From Ceratotherium simum simum (lineage: Eukaryota > Chordata > Mammalia > Perissodactyla > Rhinocerotidae), in assembly GCF_000283155.1 (NCBI RefSeq), contig NW_004454175.1, positions 8,206,116-8,270,115 of the forward strand: a stretch of DNA of 64,000 bases, written 5' to 3'. Made by a program: the position numbers and the translations under genes. Shown here piece by piece: positions 11,763 to 22,070 of the stretch (positions are counted from its first letter, which is position 1; the number at the start of each line of letters is the position of its first letter). The notes under the pieces were generated by a model. It did no database searches. It saw nothing but the letters and a program-made list of their open reading frames with translations, and was not told the origin of the DNA.

Positions 11763-12010
11763 CAGTTTTATTTTATTTATTTTTTTTTTGTGAGGAAGAT
11801 CAGCCCTGAGTTAACATCCATGCTAATCCTCCTCTTTTTGCTGAGGAAGACTGGCCCTGAGCTAACATCCGTGCCCATCTTCCTCCACTTTATGTGGGAG
11901 GCAGCCACAGCATGGCCTGACAAGCGGTGCATTGGTGCACGCTCAGGATCCGAACCCCAGCCGCCAGCAGCAGAGCACGTGCACTTAACCACTAGCCACG
12001 GGCCGGCCCC
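11763..12010 (-). mobile_element. ERE-type SINE, antisense, short-body form
   Basis: Minus-strand reading: ggggccggcccgtggctagt, a tRNA-like head with B box ggttcggatcc decayed to gggttcggatcct-like, catgctgtggctgcctcc, cataaagtggaggaagatgg, then two gatgttagctcagggc-type repeats and a T-rich (on plus) tail. No convincing target duplication was found. Overlapping open frames on both strands (71 and 80 codons) come from this SINE and closely resemble frames in the other ERE copies. Confidence 0.88.
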
Positions 12011-12267
12011 CCAAAAAAGAACGTTTCAATGAACTAATTATCACATACACTTCCAAGTAAATTGAGAGGGTATGAATAATACAACATAAATAAATATGTG
12101 ATAGATAAATGTAAATTAGAAAGCAATTCATCTAGGTTCATTAATGTGAATTTTTCAAAATAACTACAACTAACATAAGTATTTTTTTTCATTTAATTTT
12201 GGATTTTATATTAGAATAGAACATTAATGCTTTCATGCCATGGCTATGTTTTTAATAATAATGGGAT
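12011..12267. other. Unassigned AT-rich sequence
   Basis: No element or gene recognised. Confidence 0.35.
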
Positions 12268-12371
12268 TAATAACTCATATCTGAATAGAATTTTATAATT
12301 CACAGGGTACTTTCATATATATGATCTCATTTAAGCATGAAAACTTCCTTGGGAAGTATGTGTGATAGGTC
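12268..12371 (-). mobile_element. MIR SINE, first half, antisense
   Basis: Plus strand: ttataattcacagggtactt, tcatatatatgatctcattt and gggaagtatgtgtgataggt, matching reverse-complemented MIR up to the gaggtaggt position. The matching continuation resumes at 12,551 after a SINE insertion. Confidence 0.7.
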
Positions 12372-12394
12372 GATATTGACCTATCACACATACT
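12355..12394. repeat. 40-bp inverted repeat at the SINE 5' junction
   Basis: Arms of 17 bp, agtatgtgtgataggtc at 12,355-12,371 and its exact reverse complement at 12,378-12,394, are separated by 6 bases (gatatt) that can themselves partly pair. The left arm is the MIR target sequence. The right arm is an extra inverted copy that joins directly to the truncated SINE head. This looks like a fold-back or template-switch product formed at insertion or repair. Confidence 0.95.
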
Positions 12395-12550
12395 GGAGTT
12401 TGACACACTCCACTTCAGTGGCCCAGGCACAGACATACACCTCTCATCGGCAGCCTTGCTATGGCGGCAACCCACATACAAAATAGAGGAAGATTGGCAA
12501 CGGAAGTCAGCTCAGGGCGAATCTTCCTCAGCAAAAAAAAAAAAAAAAAA
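12395..12550 (+). mobile_element. ERE-type SINE, 5'-truncated, sense
   Basis: Starts inside the tRNA-like head (gagtttgacacactccactt), continues with cagccttgctatggcggcaa, cccacatacaaaatagagga, cagctcagggcgaatcttcc and an 18-base A tail (12,533-12,550). It is one of the older-looking ERE copies. The usual 10-16 bp target duplication is absent; only ggt/aggt is shared between 12,367-12,370 and 12,550-12,553. The A and B boxes are missing or decayed, so it is unlikely to be transcribed by Pol III. Confidence 0.8.
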
Positions 12551-12690
12551 GGTAACTATATCTCCACATTATAAATTGAGTAATAAAATTTCAAGAGAAT
12601 TGAAGTCACCTATCTACTACCATGTGGTCATAAAGTGTTTTATTTGGTGGTAGAACTCAAACCTTCTAAAACCAAATAGAGTGTTTTCTT
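12551..12690 (-). mobile_element. MIR SINE, second half, antisense
   Basis: Continues from 12,371: ggtaactatatctccacatt, ttcaagagaattgaagtcac, then gtggtagaactcaaacc and agagtgttttcttcacca, the reverse-complemented MIR order. Together with 12,268-12,371 it forms one MIR split by the SINE. Confidence 0.65.
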
Positions 12691-12694
12691 CACC

Positions 12695-12880
12695 ATTGTT
12701 TTCTTAAATCTGGAGGGTCATCAGAATCATCTGGAGAGTTTTTTCCAAATATAGATTTCCAGGCCCTGCCTGGAACCTACTGAATCATAATTTCCAGGGA
12801 TATGACTATGGCTTAGATTCAGAATTTTCAGTAAGTTCCTCAATATTATTCTGATGGTCATACAGATGAGGACTAAAATG
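12695..12880. mobile_element. Non-autonomous hAT (MER5/MER20-like) relic
   Basis: Symmetric blocks, catcagaatcatctggagag near the left end and attattctgatggtcatac near the right, flank ccaggccctgcctggaacc and ctactgaatcataatttcca. This is the arrangement of MER5A/MER20-type hAT-Charlie elements (aatcacctggg ... ggccccacccc ... tgaatcagaatctc ... aggtgattct). Decayed, about 185 bp. Confidence 0.65.
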
Positions 12881-14170
12881 TCTACTTCTAAGGGAACTTA
12901 AAACTGTTCATATTTGTCTCCTTTTAAAATTAGCTTAAAGCCTATTTCTGAATGACGTAAGTATAGAAAGAGAAAAGAAAAATGTGTGATTTAACATTAT
13001 TGAACAGGTACTATAAAAATGCAGACTTCTGGACACTGCTAACTAATGATTCCTTATAAGGAAAAGAAATTGGAATTTTCTGGTCACATTTATGCAATGT
13101 CCTGTGCATTAGCAAGAAATCCAACATAGTCTAGTCACACAGACTTGCCTTACTAGTTCATTAACTTAAATCTGGGAAATCAGACAAGACATAAAACTCT
13201 GAGTTTGCAACTGGATGAATATTTTAAGCAAGGTAATGCTTTCAAGACTTCAACTTCAATACTAGTCAGTATACGAAAACTAAAAATACACATGTTGAGC
13301 TGAAATGAAAGTATATGTGACGCATTAGAGTCCATGGAATGAGGCCAAAAACCACTAACTAAAGTAAACTGCCTTCACTTGAGCTTTGGGATTGCTTTGG
13401 AAGGCACGTACAGGCTCTCTGGGCTGCTGTGGCCCATCCTACCATGTAGATTTTCACCGTCTTTTTCTTAGTCTTGACACTTCCCCCCACTGTCATACAT
13501 AGAGGGAGATGGAGGTGAGGTCAAGGCATACATGTGCTTGCTTATCAAGGAACACTCACTGAAGAAAGAAAGCACCTTTGGTTTTGCAAGCATTGGCATG
13601 TCAGTGTGTGTGTGGCTTCTCCTGGGGAAAGCTTCCTATATCTGTCCTTTCCCTAAGAGCATAACAGTGAGTGGTCCAGTACCTCTGGCCCAAGAGAAAT
13701 GAGGCCAACTAATGAAGAGGACACTCACCTTCAAGTAAGAAACACCTAGCAACATTGTCTTTGGAGGCTATAAGATCTAACCTGCAAGCCAGCGGGCATG
13801 TTAAGATTTATATTCTGCCACAGCCTTTGTTAACTGTAAAGTAACTTTTGGCTGTCTCTGGGGTTACAAAAACTATTACCTATTGCATAAAGCTTCCACT
13901 CTCTTCTTTTGTATGTTTTGATCTCTTCCGTTAGTGGAAAAAAATCCCACTTAGCCTCTTTTCCTCTCTCCTCCTCCCACTCGCAGAAGAGCATTGTCCT
14001 TGCTTAGTAAACTCTGTTTCCTGAGCTCAAAGGAGAAAACATATCAGCTACTTTTTTTTTTTTTAATTCTTGGGCTGGCAACAAAGAGGAGGTTTGCTCA
14101 TTAAATTGGATTGGGAGTAATTTTTACATAAGTATAAACTAGACAACATTCTTGGAAGACAAATATGAAA
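12881..14170. other. Unassigned sequence
   Basis: Mixed composition with short pyrimidine-rich runs near 13,960. I cannot assign it to a repeat family and see no open frame of note. Confidence 0.35.
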
Positions 14171-14171
14171 G

Positions 14172-14285
14172 AAACAGCTTAGTGTAGGGTCATCAAAACA
14201 GGAGTCAGAAAGCCTATGTTCTTATTTCCATTCTACCATGCATAGATTCTGGGAAGTTAGGCCAGTCACTTACTACAGATGCTAT
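14172..14285 (+). mobile_element. MIR SINE 5' part, sense
   Basis: agcttagtgtagggtcatca, aacaggagtcagaaagccta, tctaccatgcatagattctg and ggccagtcacttactaca follow the order of the MIR 5' half, tRNA-like head included. Confidence 0.65.
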
Positions 14286-14699
14286 CAGTGTCTTGCCCAT
14301 ATCTACTCAGGCTTTACCATTTTAGTCCATTCCTCCCCGACTTCCAGTATCCAGTACCTACATCTCTTTACCTGAGACCTTCTCTGGACACCAGTACCCA
14401 CTCTGTCATGCCTGACTCTGGAAGCAGCCTAAACCAGTACCTGACAACAGTAGTGGGGGCTATAATAACACCTCATCTCCCTCACCCCTTGCATGGCGTC
14501 CCTCTGAGGCTTGTGTTCCACTCTGTTTCCTAGAGTTCCCCAGGAAGCTCCAGTTTCCCCCACTGGGAACTTGCCCGATAACACATTTTTCCATGTATCA
14601 CTTCTGCACTTCCTTACTGATATTTTCAGAGGTCAGCTGTTCTGCTTTTTGGAGGGCATAAACAAAGACAGTATTTTGCTACATTAAAAAGCAGATACA
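14286..14699. other. Unassigned C/T-rich sequence
   Basis: Contains an 84-codon frame (14,279-14,533) that starts in the MIR. No family recognised. It could be the outermost, unrecognisable part of the following retroviral relic. Confidence 0.35.
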
Positions 14700-15899
14700 C
14701 AAACTAGTGGAAATGGATAACTTGCCAGCCAGATGGCAAGAAGAATGCCATTGCTGATTGTAACTGCAGTGGTGACAAACCTTGGTGTGCTCCAGCACCA
14801 CGATTGCTAGCTCACTTTTGAATAATTGGGACAAAATACAGATGGAAGGAGGTACTTATGCACAGCATTTGAGAGCCGCGGGGGCAATGGCAATTATGGG
14901 AGCTATGGAGTTGGATGGTTATTGTTAGGTGCCATTGCAGTGCTTAAAGAAAGAAAATTACAGTGTCAGTTGAGCCCACCGTCAACTCAGGGGAGGGCAT
15001 GAGGGCCAAAAAGTCTTCATGGCAGTATTTAAATAGACATTTCTCTCCTATCACCAGAGGAATATGTTGTAAAGCAGACCCAGGACCTTATTGTGAGAAA
15101 GACTAAAACATATAACTGGAAAGTCCCTTATGCTAAGGAAAGGCCCTGTCAAGGATGAATGTGACAGTGGGTTGTGGGATGGAGACATGTGGGTGAATGC
15201 ACTTGGTAATACTGCATCCCCAAATCCCCTTGAACCCTAACAGAGGTGTCTCTCTCCCCTTGGTAAAGGATAGTAACCTTTCCTTCCCTGGAGATTATGC
15301 AAGGGCCTCACCTGAAGCAGATGGCTCACAAGCTGATCTTCCTCCACTTTACCTCACTACTTCCAGACCAATAATCAAGGTCAAGTCTCAGCATGACCTG
15401 GCTTGAGAAGTACAGTCTCTTCTACAGGAGGAAAGAAATTATTCACCAAAAAAGCTGTAGGAGCTTGATATTATGTACCAGAAAAAACCGAGAGAACATG
15501 CCTGAGAATTGGTCTTCAGGATACCAGAATATAAGGGCTGAAATATAAGGAGTGGAATATAAGGTTAGATGCACGCATGCTCAAAAAAAGATCAAGATCA
15601 AGTGAGCAGAAGGCTGATATCTGCTGCTATAATGGACATTTAAAATTTCTCAGCCAGTTTCCAGAGCAGAATCAGTTCTAGACCCAAAACCATCAATTAG
15701 GAAAGCAGGGTCCCCTTGTGGCAGGACGCTGCAACAGTAGAGCAGATATACTGAGCAGCAATTCCCCAATATTTTCCCCAAAATACCAGGGTCTCTGTAC
15801 ACTAGGAAAAAATGCTCACATCTTTCGAGACATGTTGGATACCAGGGGACCTTAAGTACCATCATTGACTGACTTGTTTAGGGTATACGGATACCAGGT

Positions 15900-16760
15900 G
15901 ATAAACGGAGTCCTGGCCCAAGTCTATTTCACGGTGGACCCACTGTGTCCGTGGATCCATCCTATGATTATTTCCCCAGTCCATGAGTGCAGAATCTGGA
16001 TAGACATGCTTAGCAACTGGCAGAGCCTTTGAATTGACTTCCAGATCTTTACAGTAAGAACCATATGGTAGAAAAGACCAAGTACAAGTCCTTAAAACTG
16101 CTTCCTCCCCTCTGGTCAGGAATATAAATCAAATGCAATATGACATTCTGGGTGGAATGGCAGAGACTAGTGGCACCATTGAAGACTTAGAAGTACGGAG
16201 ACGGTCATCTCCATCATATCCCCAATTAATTCATCATTCGGGCCCTGCAAAAATAGGCTAGATCATGGCAGAGGACAGTCAACTGACTACAAACTAAATT
16301 AAGTAACAGCTCTATTTGCAGTTGCTGTGCTAAATGTGTTATCTTTTCTAGAGCAGATTAACAAAGCCTCGGATACACGGTACGCAACTATTGAACTGGC
16401 AAATGTTTTCTGTTCAATATCCATCAGAAAGGAGGCTCAGAAGCAGTTCAGATTGATGTGGTTGGAGAGCAGTGTGTGTTCATGATCATGCCCCAGGACT
16501 GTTAGTCCCCCTGCCTCTGGCACAATATAGTATGAAGGGATCTTGATCATTTGGACATTCTGCAGAACATCACATTGGTCCACTATATTAATGAAAGCAT
16601 GCTACTCAAACTTGAGCAGCAGCAAGTGATAAGGAAACCCACACTGTGATATATGTCTGACAGAGAGTGGGAGATAAATCCTATCATGATTCAACAGTGT
16701 AACATGTTGCTGAAGTTTGTAGGAGTCAAGTGGCCTGAAATAGGCCAGGATATATCCTCC
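15900..16760 (+). pseudogene. pol: ERVL reverse-transcriptase domain, non-functional
   Basis: The reverse-transcriptase part of the ERVL relic. It is recognised by the order atgcttagcaactggcagag, tcccctctggtcaggaatat, ctgggtggaatggcagagac, gatcatggcagaggacagtc and cacattggtccactatatta. The active-site box, normally Tyr-X-Asp-Asp, is encoded at 16,584-16,598 as Tyr-Ile-Asn-Glu-Ser, so both catalytic aspartates are lost. In-frame stops are frequent. It cannot give an active enzyme. Confidence 0.72.
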
Positions 16761-16899
16761 AAGGTAGAGGACAAGTTATTGTACTTAGCACCTCCAGCAC
16801 TAAGAAAGAAAAACAGCATTTAATGGCTTCTTTAGGTTTTGACGACGTTTAGTTCATACCGCATTTGGGAATCTTACATTTGGGATGAAATCTAACATA

Positions 16900-17330
16900 C
16901 TGACTATACTAAGAAAGTCTAAGTAAGTTTCAGGAATAGGTAGACTAGAATTTCATGCTGCAGTGGCACCTTTCTCTCACTCAGCTCATACCTATGGCCT
17001 CATGGGGGGTTCTGTATGACCAGCTGGAGAAAAATCTGGGCTTGGTTCACAGTAGGCCACAGCAATAAATTGTTGAAAATGCCACTCTACATCCTCACTC
17101 AGTGATAGCCCTAAAAGACAATAGTATGGATAAATCCTCTCAGTGGGCAGGGCTTTGAGTAGTGTATCTGGCCGTCATCTATGGGTAGAGAAAATTGGCC
17201 CAAGGTAAAGATATATATGGAATATTGAGCAGTGGCAAATGATTTGACTACGTGGTTAGGGGCTTTGGAAAGAACAGGATTGGAAGACTGGAGATAATAG
17301 CGTTTAGAGAAGAAATAGTGGAAGGAATTA
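16900..17330 (+). pseudogene. pol: ERVL RNase H region, non-functional
   Basis: Continues the pol relic. ctcatggggggttctgtatg and gggcttggttcacagtaggc mark the region of the first catalytic aspartate. The Thr-Asp-Gly-Ser motif reads Thr-Val-Gly-His at 17,049-17,060, replacing the metal-binding Asp by Val. atatatatggaatattgagc and agcagtggcaaatgatttga correspond to the downstream tether. A 94-codon minus-strand frame here (17,111-17,395) is a shadow. Confidence 0.65.
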
Positions 17331-17399
17331 TACGAGTAGGCACAAAGTATGTAGATCTTTGCTTCTTGTACAAATGTCCTCTGCAGTAAAGACACTGAA

Positions 17400-18237
17400 C
17401 AATCAAATGGATAGGATTACCTGTCTAGTGGAACAAGTTTTTCCCTCCTTGCCTACTACACTTATTGTGCAATGACCCATGGCAGGAATAGTTATTGTGG
17501 TATGGATATAGGCTACACATGGGATCTCTCTTATGAGGCTGATCTAGCTACAACTGCCTCTGTTGAATGATTGATTTGTTATAAGCAAAGACCAACCATG
17601 ATCACTTGATATGATACAATCCCTTGAGGAAACCTACCAGCCATTTGGTTGCAAATTGGTAATATCTAACCCTTTCCTTGCTGGAAAGAGCAGCAATAAG
17701 TCACTGCTAGGATTGGTGAATATATTGGTATGGGTTTGCCTTTTCTGCCTAAGTGTCTCATCCAGCAATACTATCCAAGGGCTCAGAGAATGGAAGATTT
17801 ATCATCATAGGATCCTGTAAAAGATCTTGAATGAAGGGACCCAAATTATAGCAAAGGAAATGTGACAAAAAGTACATGACTGTGAGATTTTACTTATTTT
17901 ACAATATATTTCATTACCCCAAATCTGCTAGCCTGATGGAACGTTGGATTAGTCTTTTAAAGGCACAAGTGAACCACTAGTTGCTGGACGATACTGTTAC
18001 TCTGGGATTGGGGTACTATCCTTTAAACACCAGTGGTTATCGTATGGTGCTGTGACTCTAATAGGTAGAATAGATGGCTCTGAGAACCAAGAGTCAAACT
18101 AGAAGTGGCTTGTTTTACTATCTCTCCCAGTGACCCACTTGGGTGATTTGTGCTTTCTATGCTCAATTTTCAACTCTGCTGTATAAGAGACATTGATTCC
18201 CAGGATGTGGGGTAGGGGTACACTTTCACAAGGGGAG
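17400..18237 (+). pseudogene. pol: ERVL integrase region, non-functional
   Basis: The zinc-binding part is seen around ctacacatgggatctctctt and actgcctctgttgaatgatt, where the second cysteine pair has decayed and a stop codon (tga) interrupts it. The core follows with gaggaaacctaccagccatt and tatgggtttgccttttctgc, then aacgttggattagtctttta and gattggggtactatccttta. The relic stops where a hAT scrap begins at 18,238. Confidence 0.65.
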
Positions 18238-18322
18238 ATCTGTGTTCCAATAAAACTGCTTACAAAAAGAGACTGCTGGCCAGATTTAGCCCATGGACTA
18301 TAGATTGCTGATCCCTGCTCTG
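18238..18322. mobile_element. hAT-type (MER33/MER58-like) terminal fragment
   Basis: tgttccaataaaactgctta, then ggccagatttagcccatgga and tagattgctgatccctg form the right end of a widespread hAT-Charlie-type element (gttccaataaaactttattta ... ggcccgcgggcc ... gccgacccctg). Only about 85 bp remain, abutting the ERVL relic. Confidence 0.7.
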
Positions 18323-18554
18323 AATTGTTTCTAAGTTTCCTTCATGGTCTAAAATTCTGTATCGTATGTCTCTATATTCAGGAAACACTTTGGAAAGTCC
18401 TCCAAATCACGAGAGATTATCAGTGTGTCTATGAAGAGATATAAAGTTTATAAAAAAAATCATATGTGATCTAAAATTATTGCTAAGATTTTGTATTTCA
18501 AAATTAGTCCTCTAATAGTAAAAACAATGTATATACATAATTTAGACTGTCTTT

Positions 18555-18569
18555 AAAAGTGAATATTTT
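18555..18569. repeat. Target-site duplication, left copy
   Basis: aaaagtgaatatttt, exactly repeated at 18,783-18,797 on the far side of the SINE. Confidence 0.9.
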
Positions 18570-18782
18570 GGGGCTGGCCCCGTGGCTTAGCGGTTAAGTG
18601 CGCGCACTCCGCTGCTGGCAGCCTGGGTTCGGATCCTGGGCGTGCACCAACGCACTGCTTCTCCTGCCATGCTGAGGCTGCGTCCCACATACAGCAACTA
18701 GAAGGCTGTGCAACTACGACATACAACTATGTACTGGTGCTTTGGGGGAAATAAAAATAAAATAAATAAATAAAAATTTAAA
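18570..18782 (+). mobile_element. ERE-type SINE, sense, head plus CAACTAGAAG body
   Basis: ggggctggccccgtggctta starts a tRNA-like head. The A box tggcttagcgg and B box ggttcggatcc are both intact. The body has catgctgaggctgcgtccca, catacagcaactagaaggct and gtactggtgctttggggg, then an A-rich (aaat)n tail. An exact 15-bp duplication flanks it. The gatgttagctcaggg repeats found in the other forms are absent here, so this is the short type of the same family. Few CpG losses suggest a comparatively recent insertion. Confidence 0.93.
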
Positions 18783-18797
18783 AAAAGTGAATATTTT

Positions 18798-21374
18798 TGA
18801 ACATTTAGCTTTAAGGCATTGAGAATTATATTGAAAATACAATTTGAAAAATAATGTCCAGTGGGGAAATTATTCTTTTTTTCAGGTGGCACGCTTGGTT
18901 GACAATATTATTCTGCACAAGTTTAATAATTATAGCCTAAATCAGAACAAAATCACTTCCAGCTTGGAGCTCTCAGGAAGAAATATCACACGTAACATAT
19001 GCGATAACTTACAAGCATGAAAAGGCTGTTGTTTAAAGCCTACTGCTATAATTAAGTCAATTATGCAGTAATATAAGAGTAATTGCTTGATTCCAATAAA
19101 GATGGATGTGGTTTATGCAAATCATCACTTTTAAATCGCTAAAAATAAATTAAAGATTGAAGTGCTAAATAAAATACATTGCTATAAATCTTTAATAAAG
19201 AACTTGAAATTTAGGTTCAAGTCACTGAGAACTTTAAAAAGCAAGTCTCTGCATAATAAGTAATTGTAAATTAACTAAATCCCTATGTGTATCATTTTTG
19301 CTCCTCTTTCATTTTTTAAACAGGCAGAATATTTAAAAGGATGAAATAAAATAGAACAATCTAGAAATTAACAGAAATAGCTATGGAACAAATGAATAAT
19401 TGTAATAAAAAGTAAAATTTGGTCAAGCACAGTTTGAAAACCTTTAAAGAATACTGATAATGTAAATGTGATTAATTGGTGGGGGGAAAGTACATAGTAT
19501 TTGGAATTACTGTTTCCTCCCTCCTTATATCCGTAAATTGTTCAACAGAAAATTTTCACTTTCATCCAACTGTATGTTTTACATCCCTTTTTTTCAAATA
19601 CAACATGAGTTACATTATAAAGAATTAAAAGTGTATGAAACAACCCAAATAATTTATTTTATTCTATTGGCGGCAAAATGTATGTGTTTTGTCTATAGTT
19701 ATAAAGTACAGTATGTATCCCAAAAAACTCCATTAGAATTTATTAAAATTCAGCTTAGTACTACAACTTGTTCACAATCTGCCATTTGGTTTTTCTTTTT
19801 AAATTGAAATAATATTTCCTTTGTCCTTTTTATTTCTACAATTTATCATAAATGCCAGATAAGCATCTGTTAATAAATTCATAAAGTAGGCATTAATCTT
19901 GTTTTTTAAAAAATAAGTGACAAAAACTTTCACTTGGAGAAAAAACAGAGGGTTTGCAAATTAATCTATAAGAGCGTCATGAAACCCAGGTTTTCCTTTC
20001 AGGTAAAAAGTTGGATATGTTTTCATGTTTATTTAAGAGACTCAATTTGCCGTTAATTCTGAAAAGAGACAAGACCAATGAACCATCTCTTTATTTTATA
20101 TAACCATATTTTTACTTCAAATGTTGTAAAATTAAGTATAGAAAAGTCAGTATTTTATGTTTATACTGAGGTTTTGTTGTCTAAAGAATAATATTGAACA
20201 TAATACCACCATTATAATTCCATAATTATGAATAATCACAATGAAAGATCATTTATTGCTATTACACCTAACCAAAACTTTAAACATGTCCATTCCTAGT
20301 AATGAAATGTGGGGTCTAGCAAGTGAAAAAACAAATATGTACCCACAGTGATAGGAGAAAGTTAGAGGGCCAGCTTCCCAGTGATGGAATCACAGTTATT
20401 CTCTGACATTATAAAACATTTATTGTATCCATGTTTGGTGGACTCTGACCAGAAAATATCAAAGATAAGAAAGAATAAGTTTACTCAATTTGAATATCAA
20501 ATCAGTCATTCCAGTTGAAATCTCATTAGAAAAAATGAGCAGTTGTTTGAAAGTTTAGAAGAGTGAATTGATGGAGAAAAACTTTTTTTGCAGGCATATG
20601 CAGTTAGGTAAAAATATGCATGAAAATACCGTTGGGGAAAACGTCAAAAGGACAATTTTAAGAGTGTTTCTCACAAAAAGATATGGAGACGTGAAATAAC
20701 TACATGTGATGGATGTGAATAGCTCAAGAATGGTGGAAAAATTGTCCTGTAACTCAATAAAATGTTAAAATTGGATTCAAAGGCATTGAGAAAGTAATTT
20801 AAAAAGGAGGAAGAGAATGCCAATGTAATGATGAAAATTGGTTTTCGAAATGATCAGTTGGTAGACAGCCCTAAGGAGAGAAGCAGAGTCATCAGACTGA
20901 TTGAGGCAGGACACAGTGAATACACTAATGATAGAAGAAAAATATAGATAAGGCAAAAATGAAATCTGCAGAAAGAAGAAACAAAACAGGACTTAATTTC
21001 ATGTTTTGAAATAATACTCTATCATTCTACATTTCAAAATTATTTGTGCACATTAGCACACATAATATAGTATTAGCACAGGTGGTAATACTATATCCTT
21101 AGCCACAACACAACAGGATTGCAAAGAAGAGACGTGTTCTAAGAAATCTTATGGTTTCCTTTCCTTTATGGTTAATAACTTATTAATATCTTCTCCTCAG
21201 AGAGGAACAAGACAGGCAAGGAAATAACCATTTCTTTAGGGAGTATGGAGGGAATAATTAGCAAAGTTCAAAAGTTGTGGAAAAACTTTGAACTTTCCAG
21301 GGAAAGTCATCGAACAGGAAAAATATTGCCTAGCTATTACAGAAACTTCAAATTAATACAAAATATGTCATATA
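18798..21374. other. Unassigned AT-rich sequence
   Basis: About 2.5 kb with no recognisable interspersed repeat and only short open frames (89 codons at 19,538-19,807). It is a candidate for unique, possibly regulatory sequence, but nothing in the bases proves a function. Confidence 0.4.
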
Positions 21375-21485
21375 TTCATTTAGTGCTTTATAAACCTTGA
21401 AAGACAGCTTCAGTATATTGTCTTGTCCCATCTTCAGCACAGCTTTGAGTGGTAGGCAAGTATCATCCTATTTTACAAAGGCATC
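21375..21485 (-). mobile_element. MIR-family SINE fragment, antisense
   Basis: tttagtgctttataaacctt, cttgtcccatcttcagcaca and gagtggtaggcaagtatcat, then ttttacaaaggc, in the order of a reverse-complemented MIR-family 3' half. Confidence 0.5.
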
Positions 21486-21494
21486 TTTGGCCAG

Positions 21495-21640
21495 TTATTG
21501 CCCCAAAGACAATATAAACTCCTTAATCTTGGCATTCAGTGTCCTCCTCTAGTTCCTCTCACATTCCAAATTTTATCAGCTTCCTACATCCAAACGGACT
21601 CTTCAAAACTCTACAACTGCGCATCTCACTTTCGCACGTC
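21495..21640 (+). mobile_element. L2 LINE fragment, sense, weak
   Basis: aatataaactccttaatctt, ggcattcagtgtcctcctct and a following C/T-rich block resemble the L2 aaactccttagcatggcattc region. Short and decayed. Confidence 0.4.
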
Positions 21641-21654
21641 CATACCTGTGGCAG

Positions 21655-22070
21655 ACACACTGCTATGTACTCACTGAACTCATTTCCTTTTCTTCCTGGG
21701 AACCCAACTTAAACTACATTTCCCAGAGTTTTTGCAGATAAATGAGGCCATGTGACCAAGTTCTATCCAACAGAGTACAGGAAGAAAGAATATACACAAC
21801 TTCCATTTCTAAAATCTCCCACTCAACCTGCCATGCGAGTGCTCTACTTCCTTATTTTCCTTCCCTGATACAGAGGATGCAGTGGAGGATTCCAAGGACC
21901 TAGACCCTCCAGGACCTGGGTTCCTGCATCACCCCTTGGAGGACTGCGTCCTGAATAGTGAAGTGGACTCCCATGTGAGCAGGAAATATACCATTACTAT
22001 GTTAAGCCACTAGGATTTGGGGTTAGTGTTACAGCAGTAAGTCTGCCCTAACTAGTATTATAAGTTCACT
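21655..22070 (+). mobile_element. Old LTR-like relic, sense
   Basis: actacatttcccagagtttt, gaggccatgtgaccaagttc, acagagtacaggaagaaag, gaccctccaggacctgggtt, gtgagcaggaaatataccat and gttaagccactaggatttgg, ending ttacagcagtaagtctgcc. The block order is that of the antisense relic at 3484-3905. An AATAAA-like signal followed by ttaagccact and a T-rich end suggests an LTR of the ERVL-MaLR kind. Named with moderate confidence only. Confidence 0.5.

Larger units (their letters stand above)
14700..18237 (+). mobile_element. ERVL-type endogenous retrovirus internal region, decayed
   Basis: A long plus-strand stretch with the block order of an ERVL internal region. Possible gag-derived sequence lies at 14,700-15,640 (weakest part). 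Protease/pol-start sequence follows (cagggtccccttgtggcagg, ataccaggggaccttaagta), then reverse transcriptase (15,900-16,760), RNase H (about 16,900-17,330) and integrase (about 17,400-18,100). The end near 18,237 is the start of the region that in intact ERVL carries dUTPase. No LTR was recognised at either side. Stops and frameshifts occur throughout; the longest frames are under 100 codons. Intact ERVL internal regions are 5-6 kb, so this copy is truncated. Core call confident from 15,640 onward. Confidence 0.75.

Noticed and set aside
18570..18640. Possible tRNA gene
   Set aside because: A and B boxes are present, but the sequence is the head of an ERE SINE followed by the SINE body and tail, and I cannot fold a full cloverleaf with a normal anticodon arm.
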